Below are positions 9,275 through 19,662 of a stretch of DNA of 64,000 bases, one piece after another (within the stretch, counting starts at the first letter, position 1; the number at the start of each line of letters is the position of its first letter). The stretch is from Paracoccaceae bacterium (GTDB lineage Bacteria; Pseudomonadota; Alphaproteobacteria; Rhodobacterales; Rhodobacteraceae): NCBI GenBank assembly GCA_033344815.1, contig JAWPMR010000001.1, forward strand, positions 2,652,136 through 2,716,135. Direction: 5' to 3'. Both the position numbers and the translations under genes were made by a program. A model generated the notes under the pieces. The model saw nothing but the letters and a program-made list of their open reading frames with translations, searched no databases and was not told the DNA's origin.

Positions 9275-11568
9275 ACTTTAATCTCTGATGCGAGGGCGTC
9301 TTTTTCCGCCAAACGCCAGGCCTGATCCCGGCCAGCATGGTAAGGGTCAGGCCATTTTTCGTGGCGATCCCCTAACTGCGTAGCCGCATGTAGGGTCCAA
9401 TACGGATCCGCCAAATGCGGTCGCGCCAGACACACCAGATCAGCCCGGCCCGCCATCAGGATGGAGTTAACATGATCTGGTTCAAAGATATTCCCGACGG
9501 CCATTGTCGCCACGCCAGCTTCGTTGCGAATTCGATCCGAGAAAGGTGTCTGGAACATACGCCCATAGACAGGTCGCGCGTCAATTGACGTTTGGCCTGC
9601 GGAAACATCGCAGATGTCCACGCCATGCTCACGAAATGCACCGGCAATTTGAACCGCCTCTTGCGGGGTGATACCCAGATCGCCGACCCAGTCATTGGCA
9701 GAAATGCGTACAGCCATTGGACGGTCCTCAGGCCACACGGCACGCATGGCGTCAAACACCTCAAGCGGGTAACGCAGGCGGTTTTCAAGAGACCCCCCGT
9801 AGATGTCGTCTCGTTTGTTTTGCAGCGGCGTAATGAAGCTTGATATCAGATACCCATGGGCTGCATGCAACTCAATCATATCAAATCCTGCGCGCGCACC
9901 ACGGCGGGTAGCCTCCACAAATTGTGCCTTCACCGCGTCCATGTCCTGTCGTGTCATCGCACGTGGTGTCGCGTTTCTAGGGGACCAGGCCACATCAGAG
10001 GCAGCAATCAAAGGCCAGTTTCCATCAGAAAGCGGCGCGTCCATTTCCTCCCACCCTACCTGCGTCGACCCTTTTGGGCCCGAATGACCCAGTTGAAGGC
10101 AGATCTTGGCAGAAGTTTCGTTATGCACGAACTCAACGACCCGCTTCCATGCGGCTTCCTGGCTGTCTGAATAGATCCCCGGGCACCCCGGCGTGATGCG
10201 CCCCGTCTCACTCACACATGTCATTTCTGTATAGACAAGACCGGCGCCCCCTTTGGCCCGCTCCGCGTAATGGATCAGATGCCAATCGGTGGGATCACCC
10301 TCCACGGCCTTGTATTGCGCCATGGGGGAAACCACGATCCGATTTTTCAGGCGCATGTTGCGCATGGCATAAGGTGCAAACATGGGATGGCGCACAGGAT
10401 CGTTGCCCCCGGCGCCCGCCTGCGTCTGAAACCACTTTTCGGCCGATCCAAGCCATTCTGAATCCCGATCGCGCAGGTTTTCATGGCTAATCCGTTGCGA
10501 GCGCGTCAGCAGCGAATAATTGAACTGCACCGGGTCGAGGTCAAGATAACGCTCAACCTCCTCAAACCACTCAAGCGAATTTCGGGCGGCCGATTGCAAT
10601 TTCAGGACTTCGACACGGCGTTCATCTTCATATTTCTCAAAGGCGTCCTGCAGGGTCGTTTCGCTGGTGACATAATCGGCCAAGGCAATCGCGGATTCGA
10701 GCGCCAGTTTGGTACCGGATCCAATGGAAAAATGGGCCGTGGCCGCGGCATCCCCCATCAGAACGATATTCTGATGATGCCATTTTTCACAAAGCACCCT
10801 GGGGAATTTGATCCACGCAGAGCCACGCACGTGATTGGCATTCGACATCAAAACATGACCATCCAGGTATTTGGCGAATATCTCTTCACAAGCAGAGATG
10901 CTTGCTGCCTTGGACATTTGCGCAAAGCCCCATTTGTCATAGGTGTCTTGTGAACACTCCACGATGAATGTCGCCGTATCAGGGTCGAATTGATAGGCGT
11001 GAGCCCAGACCCAGCCATGTTTTGTTTTCTCAAAAATAAACGTAAACGCGTCGTCGAATTTTTGCTGCGTGCCGAGCCATGTGAACTGGCATTTTCGCAT
11101 GTCTACATCTGGCTTGAACTGGTCTTGAAACTCCATCCGTGTGCGGGAGTTCAACCCGTCTGAGGCGACGATCAGATCATAGCTTGTGGCCAGATCGGCG
11201 GCACTTTCGACTTTGGCTTCAAACCGCATGTCGACACCCAGTTCCCGGGCACGCTCCTGCAGAAGCAATAGCAGTTTTTTCCGGCCGATCCCGCAGAATC
11301 CATGCCCGGAGGAGACTGTGTGGTGCCCATCGTGAATCACCGCGATATCGTCCCAATAAGCAAAGTGCGCGCGGATCATTTCCGCGCTCTTTGGGTCGTT
11401 TTCCGCAAGGTTAGAGAGTGTTTCATCAGACAGCACAACGCCCCAGCCGAACGTGTCATCAGGTTTGTTCTGCTCCAAAATCACGACATCATGATCCGGG
11501 TTGCGCAGTTTCATGGATATCGCAAAATAGAGGCCCGCCGGACCGCCGCCCAAACACGCGATTTTCAT
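9271..11568 (-). CDS. Two-domain 2-aminobenzoyl-CoA monooxygenase/reductase or salicylyl-CoA 5-hydroxylase/oxidoreductase
   Basis: A 765-residue fusion. Residues 1 to about 385 form a flavin monooxygenase with the FAD motif [10 protein letters not shown] at the N-terminus and [15 protein letters not shown] as the second FAD motif. Residues from about 395 form an Old Yellow Enzyme-like FMN reductase ([41 protein letters not shown]). This pairing is the hallmark of the Azoarcus-type 2-aminobenzoyl-CoA monooxygenase/reductase, which hydroxylates and then reduces the ring of an aromatic CoA ester. Proteins annotated as bifunctional salicylyl-CoA 5-hydroxylases have the same layout. Start ATG 11568 has AGGTG six bases upstream; GTG 11577 is an alternative. 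No CoA ligase gene lies nearby. Substrate (anthraniloyl-, salicylyl- or other CoA) is open. Confidence 0.9.
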   Translation of the reverse strand: MKIACLGGGPAGLYFAISMKLRNPDHDVVILEQNKPDDTFGWGVVLSDETLSNLAENDPKSAEMIRAHFAYWDDIAVIHDGHHTVSSGHGFCGIGRKKLLLLLQERARELGVDMRFEAKVESAADLATSYDLIVASDGLNSRTRMEFQDQFKPDVDMRKCQFTWLGTQQKFDDAFTFIFEKTKHGWVWAHAYQFDPDTATFIVECSQDTYDKWGFAQMSKAASISACEEIFAKYLDGHVLMSNANHVRGSAWIKFPRVLCEKWHHQNIVLMGDAAATAHFSIGSGTKLALESAIALADYVTSETTLQDAFEKYEDERRVEVLKLQSAARNSLEWFEEVERYLDLDPVQFNYSLLTRSQRISHENLRDRDSEWLGSAEKWFQTQAGAGGNDPVRHPMFAPYAMRNMRLKNRIVVSPMAQYKAVEGDPTDWHLIHYAERAKGGAGLVYTEMTCVSETGRITPGCPGIYSDSQEAAWKRVVEFVHNETSAKICLQLGHSGPKGSTQVGWEEMDAPLSDGNWPLIAASDVAWSPRNATPRAMTRQDMDAVKAQFVEATRRGARAGFDMIELHAAHGYLISSFITPLQNKRDDIYGGSLENRLRYPLEVFDAMRAVWPEDRPMAVRISANDWVGDLGITPQEAVQIAGAFREHGVDICDVSAGQTSIDARPVYGRMFQTPFSDRIRNEAGVATMAVGNIFEPDHVNSILMAGRADLVCLARPHLADPYWTLHAATQLGDRHEKWPDPYHAGRDQAWRLAEKDALASEIKV

Positions 11569-11577
11569 TGGACACAC

Positions 11578-11650
11578 CTATGATCTCTTCAGTTGTCCAA
11601 ACCGTAGCGGAATGAAAATTTGTTTCAAGCTTAAAATTTTTAGGTATGAA
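11578..11650 (-). promoter_or_regulatory. AT-rich spacer with MarR-like dyad before the monooxygenase gene
   Basis: This 73-bp spacer is much richer in A and T than its surroundings and contains TTTCAAGCTTAAAA (11623-11636), a palindrome with one mismatch. It is the largest gap inside the operon and may hold an internal promoter and the operator of the MarR protein. Inferred. Confidence 0.3.
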
Positions 11651-12073
11651 TTATTTGAGAGCGATCAAATATGTTTCCATGCGCGCGCGGATGGCGTCTG
11701 ACCATGGCACCGGACGTCCTGTGGCCATGTGCACCGACACAAGAACCGGAGTCGCCGTCATGCGCAATTGTTCCGCACACATCGCCACAATTTTCAAATG
11801 GGCCGACGTGCGACCCAGTTTGGTTACCTCCAGCGACCATGTCAGAACGTCCCCCATGTGGCTGGGCGCGGTGAACTCTGCGCCGATGGATACCGTCGGG
11901 ACGCCGTAACCAGATTCGAGATGCATTTGCGAGAATGAATGCTGCAGTCCCACCTCGTGCCATTCCTCAACAGTCTGATTTACCATCTCAAAATATCGCG
12001 GATAGAAAACGATGCCTGCGGGATCGCAGTGCTGAAACAGAACCTTGATCTTGTGTTGAAATCTTTGAGCCAT
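11651..12073 (-). CDS. 4-hydroxybenzoyl-CoA-type thioesterase
   Basis: A 140-residue hot-dog thioesterase. The catalytic segment VLFQHCDPAGIVFYPRYFEM near residues 11-30 matches the 4-hydroxybenzoyl-CoA thioesterase family, whose aspartate (here in HCDPAG) attacks the thioester. It should release CoA from an aromatic or alicyclic thioester, either as a pathway step or to recover CoA from a dead-end intermediate. It is the first gene of the aromatic-CoA operon and lies 47 bp after the cueR stop on the same strand. I see no good ribosome-binding site before ATG 12073; translation may be leaderless or weak. Confidence 0.9.
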   Translation of the reverse strand: MAQRFQHKIKVLFQHCDPAGIVFYPRYFEMVNQTVEEWHEVGLQHSFSQMHLESGYGVPTVSIGAEFTAPSHMGDVLTWSLEVTKLGRTSAHLKIVAMCAEQLRMTATPVLVSVHMATGRPVPWSDAIRARMETYLIALK

Positions 12074-12120
12074 GCGGGTGAAGGTGACACGTCTGACCCG
12101 CGCGTCAAGGGCAGGCGGCG

Positions 12121-12510
12121 TTAGGTCTCCGATGCAAGGTCGGCAAGAATGGGACAGTCTGGACGATCATTCCCCGCGCAAGCGTCGATCAGATGAGACA
12201 GCGTTTTGCGCATTTCCTCGAGTTCGGTTATCTTCTGATCAATCTCATTCAAATGTTCCTGCGCCAATGCTTTTACATCAGAGCTTGCTCTTGTTTGATC
12301 GTTGTAAAGCCTCAACAAGCCGCGGCAGGCTTCGATCCCAAACCCTAAAGACCGTGCGCGTCCCAAGAACGCCAACTTATGCAGATCAGAGTCTGAAAAA
12401 TGCCTGTACCCATTTCCCGCACGTGCCGGGGCGATCAACCCGATATCTTCATAGTAACGGATGGTTTTCACCGGCAGCCCGATGCGTCTGGACACGTCTG
12501 AAATATTCAT
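12121..12510 (-). CDS. cueR: Copper-responsive MerR-family regulator CueR
   Basis: A 129-residue MerR protein. The N-terminal winged helix ([20 protein letters not shown], then [12 protein letters not shown]) is followed by a long dimerisation helix and a metal loop with Cys111 and Cys119 in CAGNDRPDC. These match the two Cu(I)-binding cysteines of CueR (112 and 120 in E. coli). Its start overlaps the copA stop (ATGA), so activator and pump are made together. It probably senses cytoplasmic Cu(I) and activates the promoter at 14796-14826, forming a positive loop on itself through copA. MerR relatives for gold or silver have the same two-cysteine loop. Confidence 0.93.
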   Translation of the reverse strand: MNISDVSRRIGLPVKTIRYYEDIGLIAPARAGNGYRHFSDSDLHKLAFLGRARSLGFGIEACRGLLRLYNDQTRASSDVKALAQEHLNEIDQKITELEEMRKTLSHLIDACAGNDRPDCPILADLASET

Positions 12511-14762
12511 GTCGCCGTCCTGTTCAAGCCGCGCAACCGCAAAGCGTTGCTGAGTACGAAGAGGCTGGATAGGGCCATCGCCCCCGCCGCCAGTTCCGGA
12601 GACAACAAGAGGCCATAGCTTGCATATAAAACACCCGCCGCCACCGGAATCAGGGCAGTGTTATACCCAAAGGCCCAGAACAGGTTCTGTTTGATGTTCC
12701 GCATTGTGGCCCTGGACAGTTTCAATGCCGTCGATACTCCGCTCAGGTCCCCCGACATCAACACCACGTCAGCCGCGCCAATCGCGATGTCCGTTCCTGT
12801 ACCAATTGCGATACCGACATCAGCCGAAGCAAGCACAGGCGCGTCGTTGATCCCGTCGCCGACAAACGCGACCTTTGGGTGTGTTGCCCGCAGGCGATCC
12901 ATTGCTGCCACCTTGCCCGCGGGCATGACACCCGAAATGATGTGATTGACACCTATTTCCCGGCCAACCGCCTGTGCGGTTTCTTCCCTGTCTCCGGTGA
13001 TCATGGCAACGTCGATGCCTTGCGACCTGAGTGCATCAATGGTGGCCGCGGCATTCGGTTTGATCTGATCGGAGACCGCGATCAGCCCCGCCAGCTGTTC
13101 ATCAATCGCGGCAAAAAACACTGTCGCTCCGGATCGCGCCATCAACTCAGCCTGAGCGTTGAAACCTGCCACGTCAACGCTGTGTTTTTGCATCAGGCGC
13201 GCTGTTCCGACGATCACTTGGCGTCCGCAAACCTGCCCTGTAACGCCCATTCCACCCAGCGCCGAAACCTCAGTCGCGTTCTCCAATTTGATGCCTTCTG
13301 TTTCGGCAGCGTCCAAAATTGCATTTGCAATCGGGTGTTCGGCGCGGGCTTCGACACTGGCAATCAACCGCAAGAGATCCGTATTATTCCATCCGTCAAC
13401 CGTCTCAAGCATGCTCAATTCCGGCTTGCCACGGGTCAGGGTTCCGGTCTTGTCAAAAGCAATCAGATCGACTGCGGCCAGGGATTGCAAAGCGTCACCC
13501 TTGCGAAACAACACGCCCAGTTCGGCTGCACGACCTGTAGCCACCATAATAGAAGTCGGCGTTGCCAATCCCATCGCGCAGGGGCAGGCGATGATCAAGA
13601 CCGCAACGCCAGCAACCAGCGCATGGGAGAAAACCGGCGCAGGTCCAAAAACAAGCCACAGCAAAACAGTGGACGCGGCCAGCAATAGAACAACCGGCAC
13701 AAACCAGAGTGTCACCCGGTCCACCAGAGCCTGTATCGGGAGTTTTGCGCCCTGCGCGTCCTGAACCATGCGCACAATTCCAGAGAGAATAGTATCCTCA
13801 CCCACGCGCGTGGCCACAAGTATCAGGCTGCCCGTACCATTGATTGTCCCGGCAGTTACGGCACCGCCCAGCGATTTTTCAACCGGAAGCGGTTCACCTG
13901 TGATCATGCTTTCATCGACATGGCTTGTGCCCTCGGTCACGTCTGCGTCCACAGGTATGCGTTCTCCCGGCCGCAGCAGAATAAAGTCTCCCACGGCGAT
14001 GTCCTCGACGGGGACGGTTTTCTCTTTGCCGTCGCATATGACGCGCGCTGTTTTCGGCCGTAGACCCAGAAGTGACTTGATCGCAGCACCCGTGCGCCCC
14101 TTGGCGCGCGCTTCCAGCCATCTGCCCAAAAGGATGAAAACCACAATGACCGCTGCCGCCTCGAAATAGACAGCTTGGGCATCTGCTGGAAGGAGATGCG
14201 GCAGAAACAGTACACAGACCGAAAAGCCATAGGCCGCAGAAGTTCCCAAGGCCACAAGACTATTCATATCCGGCGCGCGCTTGAAAAGCGCTGCGAAGCC
14301 TGTGGCGTAGAAATGTCGCCCCGGACCCGCAAGGAGGACCGTTGTCAGTACGAATTGAATCCACCAGCTGGTTTCGATTCCAATGGTTTGCATGATGAGG
14401 TGGTGAAATCCGGCGATCATATGCGCACCCATCTCAAGCACCACAACCGGTGCGGCCAAGAGCGCGGCAATCAAGGTTTGCTTGCCCAGATCGTGCGCCA
14501 TGGTTTCACGCTTTTCGTTGGTCTTCTTTAGATCACGCGTATGAACGAGCGTTGCCGGATATCCCGCTTTTGTCACAGCAGAGATCAGGGACTGCGCATC
14601 CGTATGGGCGCCGTCAAGCGATACGGTGGCCTCTTCCGTGGCAAGATTGACCGAGACGTCCATCACGCCCGGCACAGCCGCCAAAGCCCTGTCGACGCGC
14701 CCAACACAGGACGCGCACGACATCTTTTCAACGCTTAGCGTTACTGTATGTGAATCAAGCAC
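12507..14762 (-). CDS. copA: Copper-exporting P1B-type ATPase CopA
   Basis: A 751-residue Cu(I) export ATPase of the inner membrane. One N-terminal heavy-metal domain carries CASC at residues 16-19. The transmembrane metal site CPC is at about 393-395. The phosphorylated aspartate is in DKTGT at about 437, and GDGINDAPV marks the hinge. The last helices contain YNT and a MxxSS motif ([15 protein letters not shown]), both specific for Cu(I) pumps. The start codon is GTG 14762 with GGAGG ten bases upstream. It is first in a copA-cueR unit under a MerR-type promoter. One metal-binding domain rather than two is within the normal range. Confidence 0.95.
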   Translation of the reverse strand: MLDSHTVTLSVEKMSCASCVGRVDRALAAVPGVMDVSVNLATEEATVSLDGAHTDAQSLISAVTKAGYPATLVHTRDLKKTNEKRETMAHDLGKQTLIAALLAAPVVVLEMGAHMIAGFHHLIMQTIGIETSWWIQFVLTTVLLAGPGRHFYATGFAALFKRAPDMNSLVALGTSAAYGFSVCVLFLPHLLPADAQAVYFEAAAVIVVFILLGRWLEARAKGRTGAAIKSLLGLRPKTARVICDGKEKTVPVEDIAVGDFILLRPGERIPVDADVTEGTSHVDESMITGEPLPVEKSLGGAVTAGTINGTGSLILVATRVGEDTILSGIVRMVQDAQGAKLPIQALVDRVTLWFVPVVLLLAASTVLLWLVFGPAPVFSHALVAGVAVLIIACPCAMGLATPTSIMVATGRAAELGVLFRKGDALQSLAAVDLIAFDKTGTLTRGKPELSMLETVDGWNNTDLLRLIASVEARAEHPIANAILDAAETEGIKLENATEVSALGGMGVTGQVCGRQVIVGTARLMQKHSVDVAGFNAQAELMARSGATVFFAAIDEQLAGLIAVSDQIKPNAAATIDALRSQGIDVAMITGDREETAQAVGREIGVNHIISGVMPAGKVAAMDRLRATHPKVAFVGDGINDAPVLASADVGIAIGTGTDIAIGAADVVLMSGDLSGVSTALKLSRATMRNIKQNLFWAFGYNTALIPVAAGVLYASYGLLLSPELAAGAMALSSLFVLSNALRLRGLNRTAT

Positions 14763-14795
14763 ACCCGAAGCCTCCGAAAATCGGATCCAAGTGTA

Positions 14796-14826
14796 GATAT
14801 AAGGGTTCCAGCTACTGGAAGGTCAA
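14796..14826 (-). promoter_or_regulatory. CueR-type promoter of copA
   Basis: Read on the minus strand: -35 TTGACC (14821-14826), a 19-bp spacer, and -10 TATATC (14796-14801). The long spacer holds the perfect dyad TTCCAGCTACTGGAA (14806-14820). A 19-bp spacer with a central CTTCC/GGAAG-like dyad is diagnostic of MerR-family activation. It lies 34 bp upstream of the copA start. Confidence 0.85.
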
Positions 14827-14830
14827 GAGC

Positions 14831-16324
14831 CTAGGCTTGTTTCGCTGTTTCCTGATTTTCCGAGTCAGGGGGTAGAATTTCCGCGTCCTCGATGCTGTCA
14901 CTGATGGAAACATCCGCGTTGTTTGCGGGCGCATCACTGTCCTTCTCAAGCGCACCAACGATTAGAGGCAGCATTTGCACGCCTCCGGGCATAACCACTT
15001 CGGACGTGGGCGGATTTTTCCAGGCCAGCGTATCAAAGCTGTCACAGTTTTCACACATGGGGGCCCATTCGCCGTGGATGTGCTGGCAATTGTCGCAAAT
15101 CCATTGAGGCCCGCGCGGGACGGACAAGGCACGCGCCAGCCAACCGCGCACAACCGAGTCTTCTGCACCTGCGCCACGTTCTATAGCCGCCATCAAGGTC
15201 ACAGACCGCGCCGTCGGATCCGTCTCCACTAGATTGCCCAGCGCACGACGCGCTTCGGGGAAATCCTCGTTGGCGATATGCAATTCCGCCAGCAGCATAC
15301 GCGTTTCCGGATCATCTATGTTCATGCGCGTTAACCCCACAAATCGCTTGATCCGTTGCGGCGGCGTTTCGTCCGGGGCAATGGCCGCAAAGGCCGCTGC
15401 CAGATCAGGGTGCGGTGAGGTCTCCCATGCCTTCGTCAGAAGCCGCGTTGCCAACCTGGGTTTGCCCTTCTCGATGTAGCTTTGGGCCGCCATCACCGCC
15501 GCCGGAATAAGATCGGGCGAAAGCTTGTTGGCCTCGATTGCCTTTTCCTGCGTCTCGATGGAATTGCCATCGTCGATGATGTCCTTTGCCTCTGACAATG
15601 CAAGCACCGCATCCCGGCGTTTATGAACATCGCGCGGCAGACTGCCGTGCTTGAGTTTGGCACTGAGCGTCTCGCGGGCACCAGACCAATCTTCGTTCTG
15701 GGCCTGCAATTTCAACAGGACATCTTGTACTTCTTCATGCTTGGGTTTGATCGCAAAAGCACGCTCCGCCAATTGCAATGCAGTCTCTGTGTCACCATCT
15801 GCCAGCTTTTGTTTCATGATGCCGCGCACACCAACAAACCGGGTTGCATCGTCGGCCACGAGCTTCTTGTAGGTTTCTTCCGCCTTGCGCCGATCGCCCG
15901 CCATCTCGGCCGCTTGAGCGGTCAAAAGATTCGTCAAACTGGGTTTATTAAGGTATTTGTCCGCCTTGGCCGCTTTGGCCATTGCCACGCGACCCTCTCC
16001 ACTTGCCAAAGCCATCAACCCCTCAGACAAGGCATCAAAACCTTTGCGCTCGCGGTTTCGATCGAAATACCGCGACAGGGCTGTCTCATCGCCCGCCAGA
16101 AACCGCCATGTTGCCAAGAGCAGTGACAGTAATTTCAAAAGAATCCAGACGCCAACGACCAATACAATTACCGCGATCACGGACTGGATCGGACTGAATG
16201 TGTATTCACTGCCCATCACGGTGACCTGAACACCGCCTTCGCTTTCCAACAGGTATCCTGCCCCAAGCGCCAGCGCTGCAACAGCGACAACAAAAAGGAC
16301 TATTTTAATCAAGGACCAAAGCAT
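14831..16324 (-). CDS. hemY: HemY-like membrane protein with TPR repeats
   Basis: A 497-residue HemY-domain protein (the tetratricopeptide HemY of heme operons, not the protoporphyrinogen oxidase). Two hydrophobic segments lie near residues 4-26 and 48-72 (VIAVIVLVVGVWILLKLLSLL), followed by helical TPR-like repeats. A C-terminal zinc-ribbon-like segment has two CxxC pairs (CDNCQH, CENCDSF). The last 60 residues are acidic and low in complexity. It lies 14 bp after the Mic60-like gene, in the order hemD-Mic60-hemY known from alphaproteobacteria. The molecular role of the family is poorly defined; it is linked to heme synthesis or envelope organisation. Confidence 0.85.
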   Translation of the reverse strand: MLWSLIKIVLFVVAVAALALGAGYLLESEGGVQVTVMGSEYTFSPIQSVIAVIVLVVGVWILLKLLSLLLATWRFLAGDETALSRYFDRNRERKGFDALSEGLMALASGEGRVAMAKAAKADKYLNKPSLTNLLTAQAAEMAGDRRKAEETYKKLVADDATRFVGVRGIMKQKLADGDTETALQLAERAFAIKPKHEEVQDVLLKLQAQNEDWSGARETLSAKLKHGSLPRDVHKRRDAVLALSEAKDIIDDGNSIETQEKAIEANKLSPDLIPAAVMAAQSYIEKGKPRLATRLLTKAWETSPHPDLAAAFAAIAPDETPPQRIKRFVGLTRMNIDDPETRMLLAELHIANEDFPEARRALGNLVETDPTARSVTLMAAIERGAGAEDSVVRGWLARALSVPRGPQWICDNCQHIHGEWAPMCENCDSFDTLAWKNPPTSEVVMPGGVQMLPLIVGALEKDSDAPANNADVSISDSIEDAEILPPDSENQETAKQA

Positions 16325-16338
16325 AATAGGTGTCTTTC

Positions 16339-17754
16339 TTAATTGACCGTCAGGCTATCCGCCAAATTCTGAGCAGCTTCGCGCGCGCTTTGACGCGCGT
16401 TGGCGTCCTCCAACCAGCTTTGCATGGCAGCTTTGGCTGGATCTGGCAGCGCATCAAGTTCCGTCAGCGCTTCTTGAAGGTTTCCACCGTTCACAGCTGC
16501 TTCTGCGCGCGACAGAACCGCGTCCGGGTCGCTGCCTTCACGCGGCGTCACAGAACGCACATTCAACTGACGGCGGAAGAAACCACCGATACCGGAAACC
16601 TCTGTTTCCGGCACCTCAGCCCGCGCGGCCGCCAGCGCTGCCCGCGCCGCATCGGGGAAATTTTCCCGCAACACAGACATACTGGGAACACCCTCGCTCG
16701 CAGCGGCCCTCAGTGCATCCGGAACCTCCACCGGGGCAACCTCTTGCAGCGCGCCCAAAGCCGGTTCAAAGGTCTCTCCGCTGTCAACAGCCGTTACCAC
16801 GCGCGTCAGTGCGGCCTGCGCCAAAATGCGCTGGGCGTCGGATTTTGCCAGCGCCTCGTCGGCACTGATCTGTTCCTGCAGCGCCTGAACAGCTGCCTGC
16901 AACACTTCGATTTCTTCGCTGTTGTCGGGCGCTTCAACTGGCTGTTGTACGATGGTTTCGACGGTCTCAACGGGCCGGGCTTCAACGGTATCAACCCGCT
17001 GCGTCAGTTCCGACACGACTGCCGTCAGGCGATCAATTTCGGACATCGCCGATTGCATTGCCGCATCAGACGCCAGACCCGTCAAATCCGGAGGCGTTGT
17101 TTCTGGTACCTCGACAGTTTCGAGTGCCTCAATCCGTTCATTCAGTGCCGATGCCTGCGCCACCAAAGGCGCCAGATCGGTGGCTTCACGCTGCATAGAT
17201 GCAGGCAAGTATGCATCTAACTGATCTGCACGGCCCGCAATGAACCCCAACATCGCGGCCACTACGCCGCCAAAAACGGCCGGCCAGACTGAACTTTTCT
17301 CCTGAACAGGCGGCGGCGGGGAAGGTTTTTCTTCGATGACCTCTTCTGCGACTTCGTCGGAAACTTCGTCTTTTGTCTCAACTACCGCTTCGGTGGCGTC
17401 GTCCAGTTGATCGTCCTTTTCATCCTCTTTCAGTTCTGGATCTTGTTCCAGATCATGTTCTAATACGTCTGCAATAGGATCTTGTTCAGATTGAAGATGC
17501 TCTTCAACAGGACCATAGGGCTCTGGATCTTCAGAAACATTTTCCACCGCGGCATCCGTTGCCTCGTCGATCAAGGTACCTTCAAGGATTTGATTTTCGT
17601 CCAGGGGCGAACTGGCAGAGTCTAGCAGCTTTTCTGACGTTTCCAGTTCGGTCTCACCGTCAGACAATTTGGCAGGGTCATCTGCCTTTTGTTTCTTTTC
17701 TTTCGCCAAATCACTCACCCTTTTCGAATCTGCCCATGGGGCACCCTCGATCAA
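16339..17754 (-). CDS. Mic60/mitofilin-like membrane protein
   Basis: A 471-residue protein. A long acidic, low-complexity N-terminal part of about 150 residues precedes one membrane span (VWPAVFGGVVAAMLGFIAG). Then come a predicted coiled coil (ALNERIEALETVE onward) and a C-terminal helical region. This layout, and the position between hemD and hemY, fit the alphaproteobacterial homologue of mitochondrial Mic60, which shapes the inner membrane and contacts outer-membrane proteins. The start is uncertain: TTG 17754 gives the longest frame, and GTG 17718 or TTG 17709 are possible. The function here is inferred from family and context. Confidence 0.75.
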   Translation of the reverse strand: MIEGAPWADSKRVSDLAKEKKQKADDPAKLSDGETELETSEKLLDSASSPLDENQILEGTLIDEATDAAVENVSEDPEPYGPVEEHLQSEQDPIADVLEHDLEQDPELKEDEKDDQLDDATEAVVETKDEVSDEVAEEVIEEKPSPPPPVQEKSSVWPAVFGGVVAAMLGFIAGRADQLDAYLPASMQREATDLAPLVAQASALNERIEALETVEVPETTPPDLTGLASDAAMQSAMSEIDRLTAVVSELTQRVDTVEARPVETVETIVQQPVEAPDNSEEIEVLQAAVQALQEQISADEALAKSDAQRILAQAALTRVVTAVDSGETFEPALGALQEVAPVEVPDALRAAASEGVPSMSVLRENFPDAARAALAAARAEVPETEVSGIGGFFRRQLNVRSVTPREGSDPDAVLSRAEAAVNGGNLQEALTELDALPDPAKAAMQSWLEDANARQSAREAAQNLADSLTVN

Positions 17755-17778
17755 CCTTACTCGCGCATACCTCTCCCC

Positions 17779-18489
17779 TCAACCCAAGCTGACTCGCGCG
17801 AGTAGTTTTTCAAGACCATCCAACATCGCCCGTGCGTTTGGGGATGCTGCGACATCAAGTGATCTACTGTTCAGGATATGAAGCGGTTCAGCCACTGCAT
17901 CGCTCAAGCAAAGCAGATTTGGCGTCGCTTTCTTTGGGCAATTCTGAGCGAACTGATGCGCCGTACGAGGAGAGAACAGCGGAACAATCACGCGCTGATC
18001 TGCCTGCAAAACCGCAAGTGCGTCGCGATTGAGCGGTAACAGCCTCTGATCATAAAGCGGTACTCGGCGCGCGGTCAGGCCCGCCGCAGCAAGCTTTTCA
18101 ACAATCGCGCCGCGTGTGTGGAGGCCGGACAAGTGCCACAATTTTGCGTCCGGCGGCTGTGCAATCAACGCATCAACCAATCCCGCAGAGGTCTCGCCAA
18201 GACAACGACCGCTCCAGCCCATTCGTGCGGCAGCCTGCCGTGTTGCATCCCCGACGCAATAAGCATCCCTGCCCAAACCCTCAGGCGCAAACCGGACACC
18301 GTTTGCGGATGTGAAAATCACGGCATCGCGCGCGCCAATGTTCGGAACTGCGTCATGTTGCACGATCTCAATCAGTGGGCTGAGCACCGCATGGACGCAC
18401 CGCCGCATATCAACGGGCATCGCATCAAGGAACCGAGCATTGGATCCCTCCGGGCGAGTCATGATCACTGGTATCCGGGCAACGCTCAT
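17779..18489 (-). CDS. hemD: Uroporphyrinogen-III synthase
   Basis: A 236-residue HemD, which closes and inverts the D ring of hydroxymethylbilane to make uroporphyrinogen III in the tetrapyrrole pathway. Recognisable segments are PVIMTRPEGSNARF at the start, VIFTSANGVR near residues 57-66, LWHLSGLHTRGAIVEKLAAAG and VPLFSPRTAHQF. The family is very divergent, but these blocks and the heme neighbours agree. ATG 18489 has GAGG upstream and is preferred to the TTG one codon earlier. The gene is divergent from tsaD with a 57-bp gap. No hemC gene is in this window. Confidence 0.88.
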   Translation of the reverse strand: MSVARIPVIMTRPEGSNARFLDAMPVDMRRCVHAVLSPLIEIVQHDAVPNIGARDAVIFTSANGVRFAPEGLGRDAYCVGDATRQAAARMGWSGRCLGETSAGLVDALIAQPPDAKLWHLSGLHTRGAIVEKLAAAGLTARRVPLYDQRLLPLNRDALAVLQADQRVIVPLFSPRTAHQFAQNCPKKATPNLLCLSDAVAEPLHILNSRSLDVAASPNARAMLDGLEKLLARVSLG

Positions 18490-18546
18490 CAATGACCCTC
18501 AGGATTGTTTGCAACCATTTACGGTGTTACCTCCCGCCTCAGGCGC

Positions 18547-19662
18547 ATGCAACGGGATCTCAACTTGGCACATTCATTTACAGTTCTTGGTTTGGAAAGC
18601 AGCTGCGATGATACTGCCGCGGCGCTTTTGCGGTGCGATGCGAAAGGCAAGGCGACGATTCTGTCGAGCATTGTGCATGGTCAATCAAGCCTGCATGCCC
18701 GGTTTGGCGGCGTCGTGCCGGAGATTGCCGCGCGTGCGCATGCTGAAATGCTTGATTTCTGCGTTGAAGAGGCTTTGAGCGAGGCCAACGTCTCTTTGAA
18801 CGACATCAATGCCATCGCCGTGACGGCAGGTCCGGGACTTATCGGTGGGGTTGTGTCTGGCGTGATGTGCGCCAAAGGATTATCCATGGCTACAGGCGCG
18901 CCGCTTTACGGAATAAACCACCTCGCCGGTCACGCTCTGACCCCGCGCATGACAGATGACGTTGCGTATCCCTACTTAATGCTCTTGGTGTCAGGTGGGC
19001 ATTGCCAGTTCCTGATCGTTCATGGGCCGCATCATTTCGAACGTTTGGGCGGCACCATTGACGATGCGCCCGGGGAAGCTTTTGACAAAGTCGCAAGGCT
19101 TGTGGGTTTACCACAACCCGGTGGGCCCTCTGTGGAGCAGGAATCGCTGCAAGGTGATGCGACGATTTACAGTTTGCCGCGGCCCCTTTTGGATAGGCCG
19201 GGTTGTGATCTGTCCTTTTCCGGGCTGAAAACAGCCGTATTGCGCACGCGCAACAAGATCATGGAAGAGCACGGCGGTCTTCCGCGACAGGCACGCTCAG
19301 ATCTTTGTGCCGGGTTTCAGGCCGCAGTCGTCGACGTTCTTGCGGAAAAAACGGAGCGCGCCTTGGAGCTTTATTTGCAGAGCAAACCAACAAGACCCGC
19401 TTTATGTGTGGCAGGTGGCGTGGCTGCAAACAGCGCCATTCGGTCTAGGTTAGAGATTGTTTCACAGCAGTTGGGATCAGAGTTCATTGCGCCACCTCTC
19501 GTGCTTTGTACCGACAATGCAGCAATGATCGCCTTTGCAGCGCTGGAACAAATGGGGAGTCGCGAGGCGGACGATCTGACGCTTTCGGCACGGCCCCGAT
19601 GGCCATTGGATGAAAAAAGCCCGGCAATGCTTGGCAGCGGCAAGAAAGGCGCCAAGGCGTGA
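18547..19662 (+). CDS. tsaD: tRNA N6-adenosine threonylcarbamoyltransferase TsaD
   Basis: A 371-residue TsaD (Gcp/Kae1 family), which transfers threonylcarbamoyl to A37 of ANN-decoding tRNAs together with TsaB and TsaE. The N-terminal [13 protein letters not shown], the metal-binding pair His125/His129 in [12 protein letters not shown], and [10 protein letters not shown] are diagnostic. ATG 18547 is preferred because the family starts close to the ESSCDDT motif; TTG 18505 would add 14 residues. Its stop overlaps the gpsA start (GTGA). Its partner tsaE is also in the window, at 30184. Confidence 0.96.
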   Translation: MQRDLNLAHSFTVLGLESSCDDTAAALLRCDAKGKATILSSIVHGQSSLHARFGGVVPEIAARAHAEMLDFCVEEALSEANVSLNDINAIAVTAGPGLIGGVVSGVMCAKGLSMATGAPLYGINHLAGHALTPRMTDDVAYPYLMLLVSGGHCQFLIVHGPHHFERLGGTIDDAPGEAFDKVARLVGLPQPGGPSVEQESLQGDATIYSLPRPLLDRPGCDLSFSGLKTAVLRTRNKIMEEHGGLPRQARSDLCAGFQAAVVDVLAEKTERALELYLQSKPTRPALCVAGGVAANSAIRSRLEIVSQQLGSEFIAPPLVLCTDNAAMIAFAALEQMGSREADDLTLSARPRWPLDEKSPAMLGSGKKGAKA

